Assembly (NCBI GenBank): GCA_050945695.1
Contig: JBMNTK010000086.1
Span: 1 to 14,810 of the forward strand
Direction: 5' to 3'
Origin: Ch71 sp050945695
Lineage (GTDB): Bacteria > Chloroflexota > Anaerolineae > DRVO01
DNA: 14,810 nt
Position numbers and translations under genes: made by a program. This document shows positions 5,927-12,740 of this stretch, piece after piece; the stretch's first letter is position 1; each line of letters opens with the position of its first letter. The notes below the pieces were generated by a model. It was given only the letters and a program-made list of their open reading frames with translations. It was not told where the DNA came from and did not search any database.

Positions 5927-8077
5927 GTGACGGAACGGAACTTCGAGTTCAGGCGACGGATCTCCGTGGTGCACAAGCCCGACCGCCGCGACCCGGCAGC
6001 ACGGCCGGGCCCCGACGAGACGGTGGTGAGCGATGGTTGGGCCATCGTCGTCCCCGAGGGAGCCACCGACGTGCTCCTCACCGCCGCCAAGGACCTGCAG
6101 GACTACTTCTTCACCAGCATGGGCCTCTCGCTCCTCCTGCGGCGCACGGACTCACCGCAGGACCTGGCTGCGAGCGGGGAGGGCTGCATCCTGCTGGCCA
6201 CCAAGGCTGACCTTCCGGACCTGGGCGCAGGGCTTTCAGTGCCCCGCAGCTTCCGGCTGCTGGTGGGACCGCAGAGGGTGGTGGTATGCGGGAACGAGGA
6301 CCGGGGTGCGGCCCAGGGTTCCTATCACCTGGAAGACCTCATGAACCTGCGCGAGGCCCCATTCCTCGCCCAAGGGGACACCTCCCGAGAGCCTCTGTTC
6401 TCGCCCCGGATGATCCACTCCGGCTGGGGTCTGGACGCCTACCCTGATGACTACCTGAATGCCATGGCCCACCACGGTTTCGACGCCGCCCTGGTGTTTG
6501 TGGGCACCCACGCGCCGCAGATTGACGTGGTGGACCGCACCCCCAAGGGCTACCAGGACTTCAACGATCTGATCGCCCGGGCCGCCCGCTACGGCATTGA
6601 CGTCTACGCCTACAGCTACATCCAGAGCCCCAAGCACCCCGATGACCCGGACGCAGAGGCCTACTACGAGACCACCTACGGCGCCCTCTTCCGGGCCTGC
6701 CCCGGCTTCAAGGGCGTGACGCTAGTGGGCGAGTCGGTCGAGTTCCCCAGCAAGGACCCCCACACCACCGGCCGGATGCGCTTGGATCCCTCCCCGGACG
6801 GGCTGCCCCAGGACAAGCCCAGCCCCGGCTGGTGGCCCTGCGAGGATTACCCCCAGTGGCTCAACCTCCTCAAGCGGGTGATCCGGCGCTACAGCCCCCA
6901 GGCCGATATCGTGTTCTGGACCTACAACTGGGGATGGACTCCCGAGGAGAACCGGCTGGCCCTCATCCGCTCGCTTCCGAGCGACATCACCGTACAGGCC
7001 ACCTTCGAGATGTTCGAGCAGCGCCAGCGCGAGAACATCACCAGCGTGTGTGTGGACTACACACTGTCCTTCGAGGGTCCGGGCAAGTACTTCGCTGGCG
7101 AGGCCCAGGCGGTCCATGAGCGAGGGCTCCGGCTCTACACCATGTCCAACACTGCTGGGCTCACCTGGGACTTCGGCGTGATCCCCTACCAGCCCGCCCC
7201 CTTCCAGTGGGACAGGCGCTGGCAGAATCTGCTCAAGGCGCGGCAGGACTGGGGTCTCTCGGGCCTGATGGAGTCTCACCACTACGGCTGGTGGCCATCC
7301 TTCGTGAGTGAGCTGGCCAAGAACGCCTTCTGGTCCGGTGGCGAGCCCACCGAGGACCGGGCCCGAGCGATCGCCCGGCGGGACTTCGGTCCCGAGGCGG
7401 CGCCCCTGGTGGTGGACGCCTGGCACGACTGGAGCGAGGCCACCCGCGACTACGTGCCCACCAACGAGGACCAGTATGGTCCCTTCCGGGTGGGCCCCTC
7501 CTACCCCATGCTCTTTCGCCAGGTGGTGAACCTGCCCCAGGCCTGGTACGCCATGTTCGGCAACAGCATCATAGACCCGGACTATCGCCCCCACGAGAGC
7601 GCCCGTCAGTCGCCCGGGCCGGCACGCTTCCCGGTGGAGATCCGCAGCTTGGAACGCATGGAGCAGCGTTGGGAACAGGGGCTGGCGAAGCTGGAGCGAG
7701 CCCTGGAGGTGACGCCGGAGCGTAAGCGGGCGGGTCTGGAGGAGATGATCAACCTGGGCCGGTTCATCATCCACTGTCTGCGTACCACCATCCACCTCAA
7801 GCAGTGGTGGCTGCTCAAGCACGAGTTGTTCGGCGAAGCCGATCCCGCCCGGGCCAATGCCCTCCTGGACCAGATGGTGGAGCTGGCCGAGCGGGAGATC
7901 GTCAACGCCCAGGAGACGATCCCCCTGGTGGAACGGGACTCTCGGCTCGGCTTTGAGCCCAGCATGGAGTACATGACCGACCGGCGCCACCTGGAGTGGA
8001 AGATCGCCGTCGTGCGCCGGGTGGTGGATCACGAGATAGCTCAGTACCGCAAGGCATTGGCGCTGGTCGGCCGATAG
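5927..8077 (+). CDS. Large glycoside hydrolase-like protein (hexosaminidase/alpha-glucuronidase-like architecture), family unassigned
   Basis: A 716-residue protein without a signal peptide. Residues about 30-145 resemble the small alpha/beta domain found before the barrel in GH20, GH67 and GH84 enzymes, ending in the characteristic RGAAQGSYHLEDLM segment near 126-139. Residues about 155-520 look like a TIM barrel rich in Trp, Tyr and His (DVYAYSYIQSP, VFWTYNWGW, MESHHYGWWPS). The acids E269 and E272 (VGESVEF) and E449 (MESHHYGWW) are candidate catalytic residues. Residues 570-716 are a helical C-terminal region. The start is GTG at 5927, with GGGGAGG 9 bases upstream; the ATG at 5919 opens only a three-codon frame ending in TGA that overlaps this GTG. 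The epimerase-like gene follows after 23 bases. A cytoplasmic location implies action on imported oligosaccharides. The specific family and substrate were not recognised. Confidence 0.72.
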   Translation: MTERNFEFRRRISVVHKPDRRDPAARPGPDETVVSDGWAIVVPEGATDVLLTAAKDLQDYFFTSMGLSLLLRRTDSPQDLAASGEGCILLATKADLPDLGAGLSVPRSFRLLVGPQRVVVCGNEDRGAAQGSYHLEDLMNLREAPFLAQGDTSREPLFSPRMIHSGWGLDAYPDDYLNAMAHHGFDAALVFVGTHAPQIDVVDRTPKGYQDFNDLIARAARYGIDVYAYSYIQSPKHPDDPDAEAYYETTYGALFRACPGFKGVTLVGESVEFPSKDPHTTGRMRLDPSPDGLPQDKPSPGWWPCEDYPQWLNLLKRVIRRYSPQADIVFWTYNWGWTPEENRLALIRSLPSDITVQATFEMFEQRQRENITSVCVDYTLSFEGPGKYFAGEAQAVHERGLRLYTMSNTAGLTWDFGVIPYQPAPFQWDRRWQNLLKARQDWGLSGLMESHHYGWWPSFVSELAKNAFWSGGEPTEDRARAIARRDFGPEAAPLVVDAWHDWSEATRDYVPTNEDQYGPFRVGPSYPMLFRQVVNLPQAWYAMFGNSIIDPDYRPHESARQSPGPARFPVEIRSLERMEQRWEQGLAKLERALEVTPERKRAGLEEMINLGRFIIHCLRTTIHLKQWWLLKHELFGEADPARANALLDQMVELAEREIVNAQETIPLVERDSRLGFEPSMEYMTDRRHLEWKIAVVRRVVDHEIAQYRKALALVGR

Positions 8078-8100
8078 GGCCGCGCAAGGGGAGTAGACGC

Positions 8101-9192
8101 ATGGAACAAGAGGTACGGATCCAGCTGGAGCCGAGGTTCTTCGGGGAACGCGAACGGACCCTGGTACAGGCCGGTAGCTTGTCCGCCTCCATCTGGAGGT
8201 TTGACAGCGGGGTAGAGGCCTTGCGCCTCCGCAACAGCCTGGGCGAAGTGGTGCTGCTGCCCTTCCAGGGTCAGCAGATATGGTCAGCCACATTCGGCGA
8301 GCGGGAGCTCACCATGCGCTCCATGTTCGACGAGCCCTGGGCCACCCGCGACTACCTGTCCACCTATGGGGGTTTCCTCCTCCACTGCGGGGTCACCGCC
8401 ATGGGAGTCCCCACCGAGAAGGACACCCATCCCTTGCACGGGGAGCTGCCCAACGCCCCCTATCAGAAGGCCTGGGTGAGCGTAGGAGAGGACCAGGAGG
8501 GCACGTACCTGGCCCTAGGCGGGGAATACCAGCACACCGTGGCCTTCAACCACAACTACCTGGCCCATCCCGTGCTCAAGCTCTATGCCGACTCCAGCCT
8601 ACTACGAGTGACCTTCTCGGTGACCAACCTCAAGAACACCGACATGGAGCTCATGTACCTGGCCCACATCAACTTCCGCCCCGTGGATTACGGTCGGCTG
8701 GTCTACACCGCCCCCGCCACCCCCGACTCGGCCCGGGTACGGCGCAGCATCCCTTCCCACGTCCAGGTTCAGCCTGGCTATCGCGAGTTCCTGGATCGGC
8801 TGCAGGCCGACCCTTCCCTGCATAACGTTCTCACCCCCGACCTGATGTTCGATCCTGAGGCGGTGCTCTTCCTGGACTACAGGGCCGATGAGGAAGGCTG
8901 GGCCCATAGCATGCAGGTACACCCGGAGGGCCATGCCGACTACGTCGCCCACCGGCCCGGGGAGCTGGACAAAGGGGTGCGCTGGATCTGCCGCACGCCC
9001 GATCAGGATGCCCTGGGGCTGGTGCTGCCGGCCACGGCAGAGCCGGAGGGCTACAGCGCCGAGAAGGCCAAGGGCAACATCAGGACACTCGGGCCAGGGC
9101 AGACCTGGTCCTGCCACATGGTGGTGGGAGCCCTGTCGGCAGACGAGGCCCGGGAGATGGAGGCCAAGATCGCCCGAGTGATGGAAGGGTAG
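8101..9192 (+). CDS. Aldose 1-epimerase-like / DUF4432 family protein
   Basis: A 363-residue cytoplasmic protein of the galactose-mutarotase-like beta-sandwich superfamily. Visible are an N-terminal strand-rich region (residues 1-60), a TYGGFLLHCG stretch near 83-92, and HPLHGELPNAPY near 110-121, which matches the conserved HPLHG substrate-binding segment of aldose epimerase-like proteins. Further His and Asn residues follow in YQHTVAFNHNY and LAHINFRP. Members interconvert sugar anomers or act as sugar isomerase-like enzymes. The ATG at 8101 follows GGGGAG (8088-8093); an upstream in-frame ATG at 7996 would lie inside the preceding gene. The 23-base gap before it and the 27-base gap after it support one operon. 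It probably processes the sugar released by the neighbouring hydrolase. Confidence 0.8.
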   Translation: MEQEVRIQLEPRFFGERERTLVQAGSLSASIWRFDSGVEALRLRNSLGEVVLLPFQGQQIWSATFGERELTMRSMFDEPWATRDYLSTYGGFLLHCGVTAMGVPTEKDTHPLHGELPNAPYQKAWVSVGEDQEGTYLALGGEYQHTVAFNHNYLAHPVLKLYADSSLLRVTFSVTNLKNTDMELMYLAHINFRPVDYGRLVYTAPATPDSARVRRSIPSHVQVQPGYREFLDRLQADPSLHNVLTPDLMFDPEAVLFLDYRADEEGWAHSMQVHPEGHADYVAHRPGELDKGVRWICRTPDQDALGLVLPATAEPEGYSAEKAKGNIRTLGPGQTWSCHMVVGALSADEAREMEAKIARVMEG

Positions 9193-9219
9193 GGCACCAG
9201 GGGGCCAAGGAGTGGCACA

Positions 9220-9960
9220 ATGCGCTATGAGCTGATGTTCCCCCACCAGATCCGGCAAGCGCTGGATGAGAACTGGCCGGCGGTGCTGCCGGTGGGGGTG
9301 CTTGAGTACCATGCCGAACACTGCGTGGTCGGGGTAGACACGCTGCTGGTGGTGCGGGCGGTGGAAGCGCTGGAGCAGGAGATGGACCTAGTGATCCTGC
9401 CGCCCTACTTCTACGGCGCCGCCTCCTACGTGGTCGAGCCGCCGGAGCGCAACGGGAGCATCCAGGTGGATTCGGACGTCATCCACCTGTGGGCGCGGGA
9501 GGTGTTCCGCGGCTTCCTACGCGTCGGCTTTCGCAACCTGCACGTGTTTATCCACCACCAGAGCGAGAACTTCGCCGCCGGCATGCCCACCGACCTGGCC
9601 TTCCGGCTGGCGGCCCGTCAGGCCATCTTCGAGTTCCTGGAGATCGAACGGGGTGAGGGCTGGTGGGGGGACGCTGCCATGGCCAGCTACTATGCCGAGC
9701 ACGCCCAAGGGGCCAACCCCTTCAACTGGATTCAGGTGCACCCCTTCATGGACGCCGAGACCCAGGCCCTTTTCCCCATAGACCACGCCGGCCAGCAGGA
9801 GACCTCCCTCATGCTGGCTTTCTGCCCCGAGGGGGTGGATGCGTCCCGGATCAGTGAGGAGAAGTGGTACTCCGCCCCAGCGGCTCAGGCCAGCCTCGAG
9901 TACGGCAAGGCCGCCCGGGAGCGGATCCTGGCCGGCATGCGCCGGGCCCTGGGGAAATAG
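9220..9960 (+). CDS. Creatininase family protein
   Basis: A 246-residue cytoplasmic protein of the creatininase (creatinine amidohydrolase) family, a metal-dependent ring-opening hydrolase fold. The first metal site is intact: PVGVLEYHAEHCVVGVD (24-40) supplies Glu29, His31 and Asp40. The third region DHAGQQETSLML (188-199) keeps His189 and Glu194. The middle motif, normally HGGN or HYEN, reads HHQSEN (112-117), so the metal His cannot be placed with certainty. The start at 9220 has AAGGAG 7 bases upstream. It is the last gene before a terminator. Family members include creatininase, lactamases and sugar-derived ring hydrolases such as the inositol-pathway enzyme IolN. With the sugar-enzyme neighbours, hydrolysis of a sugar-derived intermediate is more likely than creatinine degradation, but this is inference. 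Confidence 0.85.
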   Translation: MRYELMFPHQIRQALDENWPAVLPVGVLEYHAEHCVVGVDTLLVVRAVEALEQEMDLVILPPYFYGAASYVVEPPERNGSIQVDSDVIHLWAREVFRGFLRVGFRNLHVFIHHQSENFAAGMPTDLAFRLAARQAIFEFLEIERGEGWWGDAAMASYYAEHAQGANPFNWIQVHPFMDAETQALFPIDHAGQQETSLMLAFCPEGVDASRISEEKWYSAPAAQASLEYGKAARERILAGMRRALGK

Positions 9961-9986
9961 CCCCGCCCTCTCTAGCCGCTGCAACA

Positions 9987-10025
9987 GTGGCCCAGGACTC
10001 GAGCGGTCCTGGGCCACCCTTCTGT
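9987..10025 (+). terminator. Terminator hairpin after the creatininase-family gene
   Basis: A perfect 12-bp stem (GTGGCCCAGGAC at 9987-9998 with 10006-10017) has a 7-base loop and is followed by a short pyrimidine run (CCTTCT). It lies 26 bases after the stop codon and separates the enzyme operon from the regulator/transport genes. The T-run is weak, so termination may be incomplete. Confidence 0.65.
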
Positions 10026-10067
10026 ACCCAACCTCCGCAGTCGCCTCGACCCCTTACCCCCAACGAC

Positions 10068-10124
10068 GGTCAAGTGCCTAGGACCTTTGTCCTGGGACCT
10101 CAAAGGGTGAACCACTTGAAAACC
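10068..10124. repeat. Nested inverted repeats upstream of the HTH/binding-protein promoter
   Basis: An inner hairpin (CCTAGGAC at 10077-10084 with GTCCTGGG at 10089-10096, one G-T pair, 4-base loop) lies inside an outer pair, CAAGTG (10071-10076) and CACTTG (10113-10118). An alternative pairing, CCTTTG with CAAAGG (10084-10089 and 10101-10106), competes with the inner stem. The arm GTCCTGGG also occurs in the terminator at 9987-10017. It could be a second terminator or a protein-binding site. Confidence 0.4.
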
Positions 10125-10126
10125 TA

Positions 10127-10155
10127 TTGACTGGCTAGTCAACTTGACCTACAGT
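10127..10155 (+). promoter_or_regulatory. Sigma-70-type promoter of the HTH/binding-protein gene
   Basis: TTGACT (10127-10132) and TACAGT (10150-10155) are separated by exactly 17 bases. They match the TTGACA/TATAAT consensus at 5 and 4 of 6 positions. The expected start of transcription would be near 10162, about 36 bases before the GTG start codon. This is the best promoter-like pair seen in the window. Confidence 0.6.
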
Positions 10156-10171
10156 TCAACTTGTTCAACTC
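10127..10171. promoter_or_regulatory. Candidate operator cluster overlapping the promoter
   Basis: The -35 box lies in a 6-4-6 palindrome (TTGACTGGCTAGTCAA, 10127-10142). This overlaps a second one, GTCAACTTGAC (10138-10148). The tandem 9-mers GTTCAACTT and GTTCAACTC (10154-10171) then run across the -10 box and the start region. Such clustering of related half-sites over -35, -10 and +1 is typical of a repressor site. The first protein domain encoded downstream is an XRE-type DNA-binding domain, so autoregulation is the natural inference. Confidence 0.5.
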
Positions 10172-10197
10172 AGTAATAGCTGGAGGGAGGGGCAGAC

Positions 10198-12609
10198 GTG
10201 ACCTTCGCAGACAAGCTCCGCACGTATCGCCTGGCCCGGGGCCTCACTCAGCGGGAGTTGGCCCAGCGCGTCGGCGTCAGCCCCACCTACCTTAGCAAAT
10301 TGGAGAACGGGCGCACAGAGAAGCCTCCCTCGGAGGGGTTGCTTCGGCAACTGGCTCAGCGCCTAGGAGTAGACCCCTTCCAGATGATGTCCTGGGCCAG
10401 GAGGCTTCCCAGCGACGTGGAGGCAATCCTACTGGCCCGACCGAGGCTGGTGGAGCTGGTGCGAGCGCTGGGAGCACTCGAGCCAGCGGAAGCGGACTTA
10501 CTGGTCAGCGAGGTACTGCAGCGAGCACAGACAGCACTACAGGCAAAGAAGCCGCGGCCGGCAGGTGTGGCTGCGTGGAATGTGGGAGCACGAGAGCAAC
10601 CATCCGCTACGAGTGTAGAGGAGGATCAAATGCACATCGGCAACCGCAGACTGAACAGACGTCAGTTCGTTCGCCTCGCCGCTGTATCTAGTTCTGCCGC
10701 CTTGGCGGCCGCCTGTGGAGGGGTCACCCCCGCCCCCATCCAGCCGGCTGAGGCCACTATTGCCCCTGCCGCCGCTGAATCCACCGCCGCTCCTGCGTCC
10801 AAGTTCGGAGAGGCTCCCAGCCTGGCGGCCCGGGTAACGGCCGGAGAGCTGCCTGCGGTGGAGGAGCGCGTCTCCGCCGAGCCCATGGTCATTGAGTGCG
10901 TGGAGGAACCGGGCGAGTACTGCGATGACCTGCGACGCGCCATCCGGGGCCAGGCCGACATCACCGTCTTCCTCCACGAGCCCCTGGTACGCTGGGACTT
11001 CCGCACCGGCGAGATCACCATCTCGCCCAACGTTGCTCGCGAGTGGGAAGTGAGCGAGGACGGCACCACCTACACCTTCCACCTGCGCAAGGGCATGAGG
11101 TGGTCCGACGGTGAGCCCTTCACCGCCGACGACTTCGTCTTCTGGTTCGAGGACATCGCCCTCAACCAGGAACTCACTCCTTCCCCGATAAACTGGCTGG
11201 TCGTGGGCGGGGAACACGCCACCATGGAGAAGGTGGACGACTACACCGTCCGCTACACCTTCGCCAAGCCCTACGGCCTCTTCCTGGAGTTCATCGCCTA
11301 CCGGGGAGGCTCGGGCAAGCTCTACGCGCCTGCGCACTACCTGAAGCAGTTCCACCCCAAGTACGCTGACCCGGACGAACTGGCCGCCAAGGTAGAGGAA
11401 GCTGGCCTGGAAGGGTGGTATCAGCTCTTTGCCAACCTCAACAACGACCTCCTCAACCCCGATCTGCCGGTGGTCAACCCCTGGAAGATCGAGTCGCCCT
11501 GGGGCGAGCAGCGGGTAATTGGGGTACGCAACCCCTACTACTTCAAGGTGGACACCAACGGCAAGCAGCTGCCCTACTTCGAGCGGATCGTGGCCGACAT
11601 GTGCGAGAACGACGAGATCGTGCTCATGAAGGCCATCGCCGGGGAGATCGACTACCAGTACAAGGCCCTGGGCTTCCCCAACTATTCCATCCTCAAGGAG
11701 AACGAGGAAACCGGCGGCTACCACGTGCTGGAGTGGATCGGCGGCGAGTCGCCATACATTTACGTCAACCAGAGCTACGAGGACGATGCCCTGCGGGGGC
11801 TCTTCCAGACCCGCGAGTTCCGCCATGCCCTGTCGCACTCCATCAACCGCGAGGAGATGAACGACATCTTCTGGCACGGCATGGCCACCCCGCTGCAGCC
11901 TCTGGGTAGCCCGCGCGATCCCTACTGGCGCGATGGCTACGGCCTTACCGCCATCGAGTATGACGTGGACAAGGCCAACGAGCTGCTGGATTCGATCGGG
12001 CTAGACAAGCGCGACGGCGACGGCTTCCGCACCCTGCCCGATGGCACCCGCATCCAGCTGGTGCTGGAGACCTTCCCCGCCCCCAGCATGGGCGCTCCCA
12101 CCGGTGAGATCTACGACCTGGTGGCCAGCTACTTCCGGGCTGTGGGCGTCAACACGATGGCCAAGATGCTGGAGCAGAGCCTGTGGACCCAGCGGTCCCA
12201 GAACAACCAGGCCCACATGGTGGGCTTTAGCGGCGCCAAGATCATGTGGGTGCTGGACCCAAGCTGGTTCGTCCCCTACGGCACCTGCTACTGGGCGCCG
12301 GCCTACGCCACCTGGCAGGCCACTGGTGGGACGGGTGGCATCGAGCCGCCCCAGGAGTACAAGCAGCTCATCGAGTGGTACGACAACCTCAAGATGGAGA
12401 CCGACGAGGAGAAGCGGTTGGAGTGGGGCCGCAAGATCCTGGATCAGCACAACGAGGAAGTGTATACGATCGGGACCTGCAGCATAGACATCACGCCGGT
12501 GGTGGTGCGGAACGACATCGTCAACGTGCTCGAGGCGGCGCCGGCCGAGTGGCGCACCTACCACGAGGCCATAAGCTGGCCCTTCCAGATGTGGCGGCGT
12601 AAGGCGTAA
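10198..12609 (+). CDS. XRE-type HTH domain fused in frame to a Tat-lipoprotein family-5 ABC solute-binding protein
   Basis: One uninterrupted frame of 803 codons. Residues 1-115 form an XRE/Cro helix-turn-helix regulator: the HTH is near 6-60, recognition region TQRELAQRVGVSPTYLSKLE (17-36), with the helical tail usual for small Chloroflexota regulators. Residues 116-144 are a linker. From Met145 begins a complete Tat-type lipoprotein precursor: twin arginine NRRQF (153-157), a weakly hydrophobic stretch (160-172), and the lipidation cysteine Cys173. An Ala/Pro/Thr-rich tether and a full SBP_bac_5 domain (about 200-800, with WSDGEPFTADD near 301-311) follow. The GTG at 10198 has GGAGGGAGGGG upstream. 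A second strong start at ATG 10630 (GGAGG, 5-base gap) would yield the 658-residue binding protein alone. It may therefore make two products, or be two genes sharing a frame. The ligand is likely an oligosaccharide or peptide. Confidence 0.8.
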   Translation: MTFADKLRTYRLARGLTQRELAQRVGVSPTYLSKLENGRTEKPPSEGLLRQLAQRLGVDPFQMMSWARRLPSDVEAILLARPRLVELVRALGALEPAEADLLVSEVLQRAQTALQAKKPRPAGVAAWNVGAREQPSATSVEEDQMHIGNRRLNRRQFVRLAAVSSSAALAAACGGVTPAPIQPAEATIAPAAAESTAAPASKFGEAPSLAARVTAGELPAVEERVSAEPMVIECVEEPGEYCDDLRRAIRGQADITVFLHEPLVRWDFRTGEITISPNVAREWEVSEDGTTYTFHLRKGMRWSDGEPFTADDFVFWFEDIALNQELTPSPINWLVVGGEHATMEKVDDYTVRYTFAKPYGLFLEFIAYRGGSGKLYAPAHYLKQFHPKYADPDELAAKVEEAGLEGWYQLFANLNNDLLNPDLPVVNPWKIESPWGEQRVIGVRNPYYFKVDTNGKQLPYFERIVADMCENDEIVLMKAIAGEIDYQYKALGFPNYSILKENEETGGYHVLEWIGGESPYIYVNQSYEDDALRGLFQTREFRHALSHSINREEMNDIFWHGMATPLQPLGSPRDPYWRDGYGLTAIEYDVDKANELLDSIGLDKRDGDGFRTLPDGTRIQLVLETFPAPSMGAPTGEIYDLVASYFRAVGVNTMAKMLEQSLWTQRSQNNQAHMVGFSGAKIMWVLDPSWFVPYGTCYWAPAYATWQATGGTGGIEPPQEYKQLIEWYDNLKMETDEEKRLEWGRKILDQHNEEVYTIGTCSIDITPVVVRNDIVNVLEAAPAEWRTYHEAISWPFQMWRRKA
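10616..10632 (+). promoter_or_regulatory. Internal ribosome binding site and start for the binding-protein portion
   Basis: TAGAGGAGG (10616-10624) is followed after 5 bases by ATG (10630-10632). This ATG is codon 145 of the long frame and begins exactly at the basic N-region of the Tat lipoprotein signal peptide. The position and strength of the site imply separate initiation of an exported solute-binding protein, whatever happens to the full-length HTH fusion. Confidence 0.75.
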
Positions 12610-12620
12610 GGACCGATCAA

Positions 12621-12644
12621 GGGGGCGCAGCCCTCTGCGCCCCC
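12621..12644. terminator. GC-rich hairpin after the fused binding-protein gene
   Basis: A perfect 10-bp stem, GGGGGCGCAG (12621-12630) with 12635-12644, has a 4-base loop, CCCT. It lies 11 bases after the stop codon and has no T-run. It probably protects the transcript end or reduces read-through into the second binding-protein gene, a common layout after highly expressed binding-protein genes. Confidence 0.6.
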
Positions 12645-12740
12645 ACTTGGGAATAAGGGGAAGGGAGGAAACCACCGCCTAGCTCGACGTCTGGACACAT
12701 GGACCACCGATTGAGCGAGAGTGCTCCTAGGAGGTCATCC

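Noticed and set aside
4598..5974. Long minus-strand open frame (458 codons) opposite the M24 gene
   Set aside because: It mirrors a clearly homologous plus-strand gene, and long antisense frames arise readily in GC-rich genes. Its product shows no recognisable domain.
6722..8293. Minus-strand open frame of 523 codons opposite the glycoside hydrolase-like gene
   Set aside because: It is a shadow of the real gene in a GC-rich region, has no recognisable domain, and runs across the junction of two well-supported plus-strand genes.
4682..9960. A creatinine-to-sarcosine degradation operon
   Set aside because: The two relevant folds are present, but sarcosine-processing genes are absent, the creatininase motif is altered, and the neighbours are sugar enzymes.
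10537..11877. Minus-strand open frame of 446 codons opposite the fused gene
   Set aside because: The plus strand has a strongly conserved solute-binding domain here; the antisense product is low-complexity and unrecognised.
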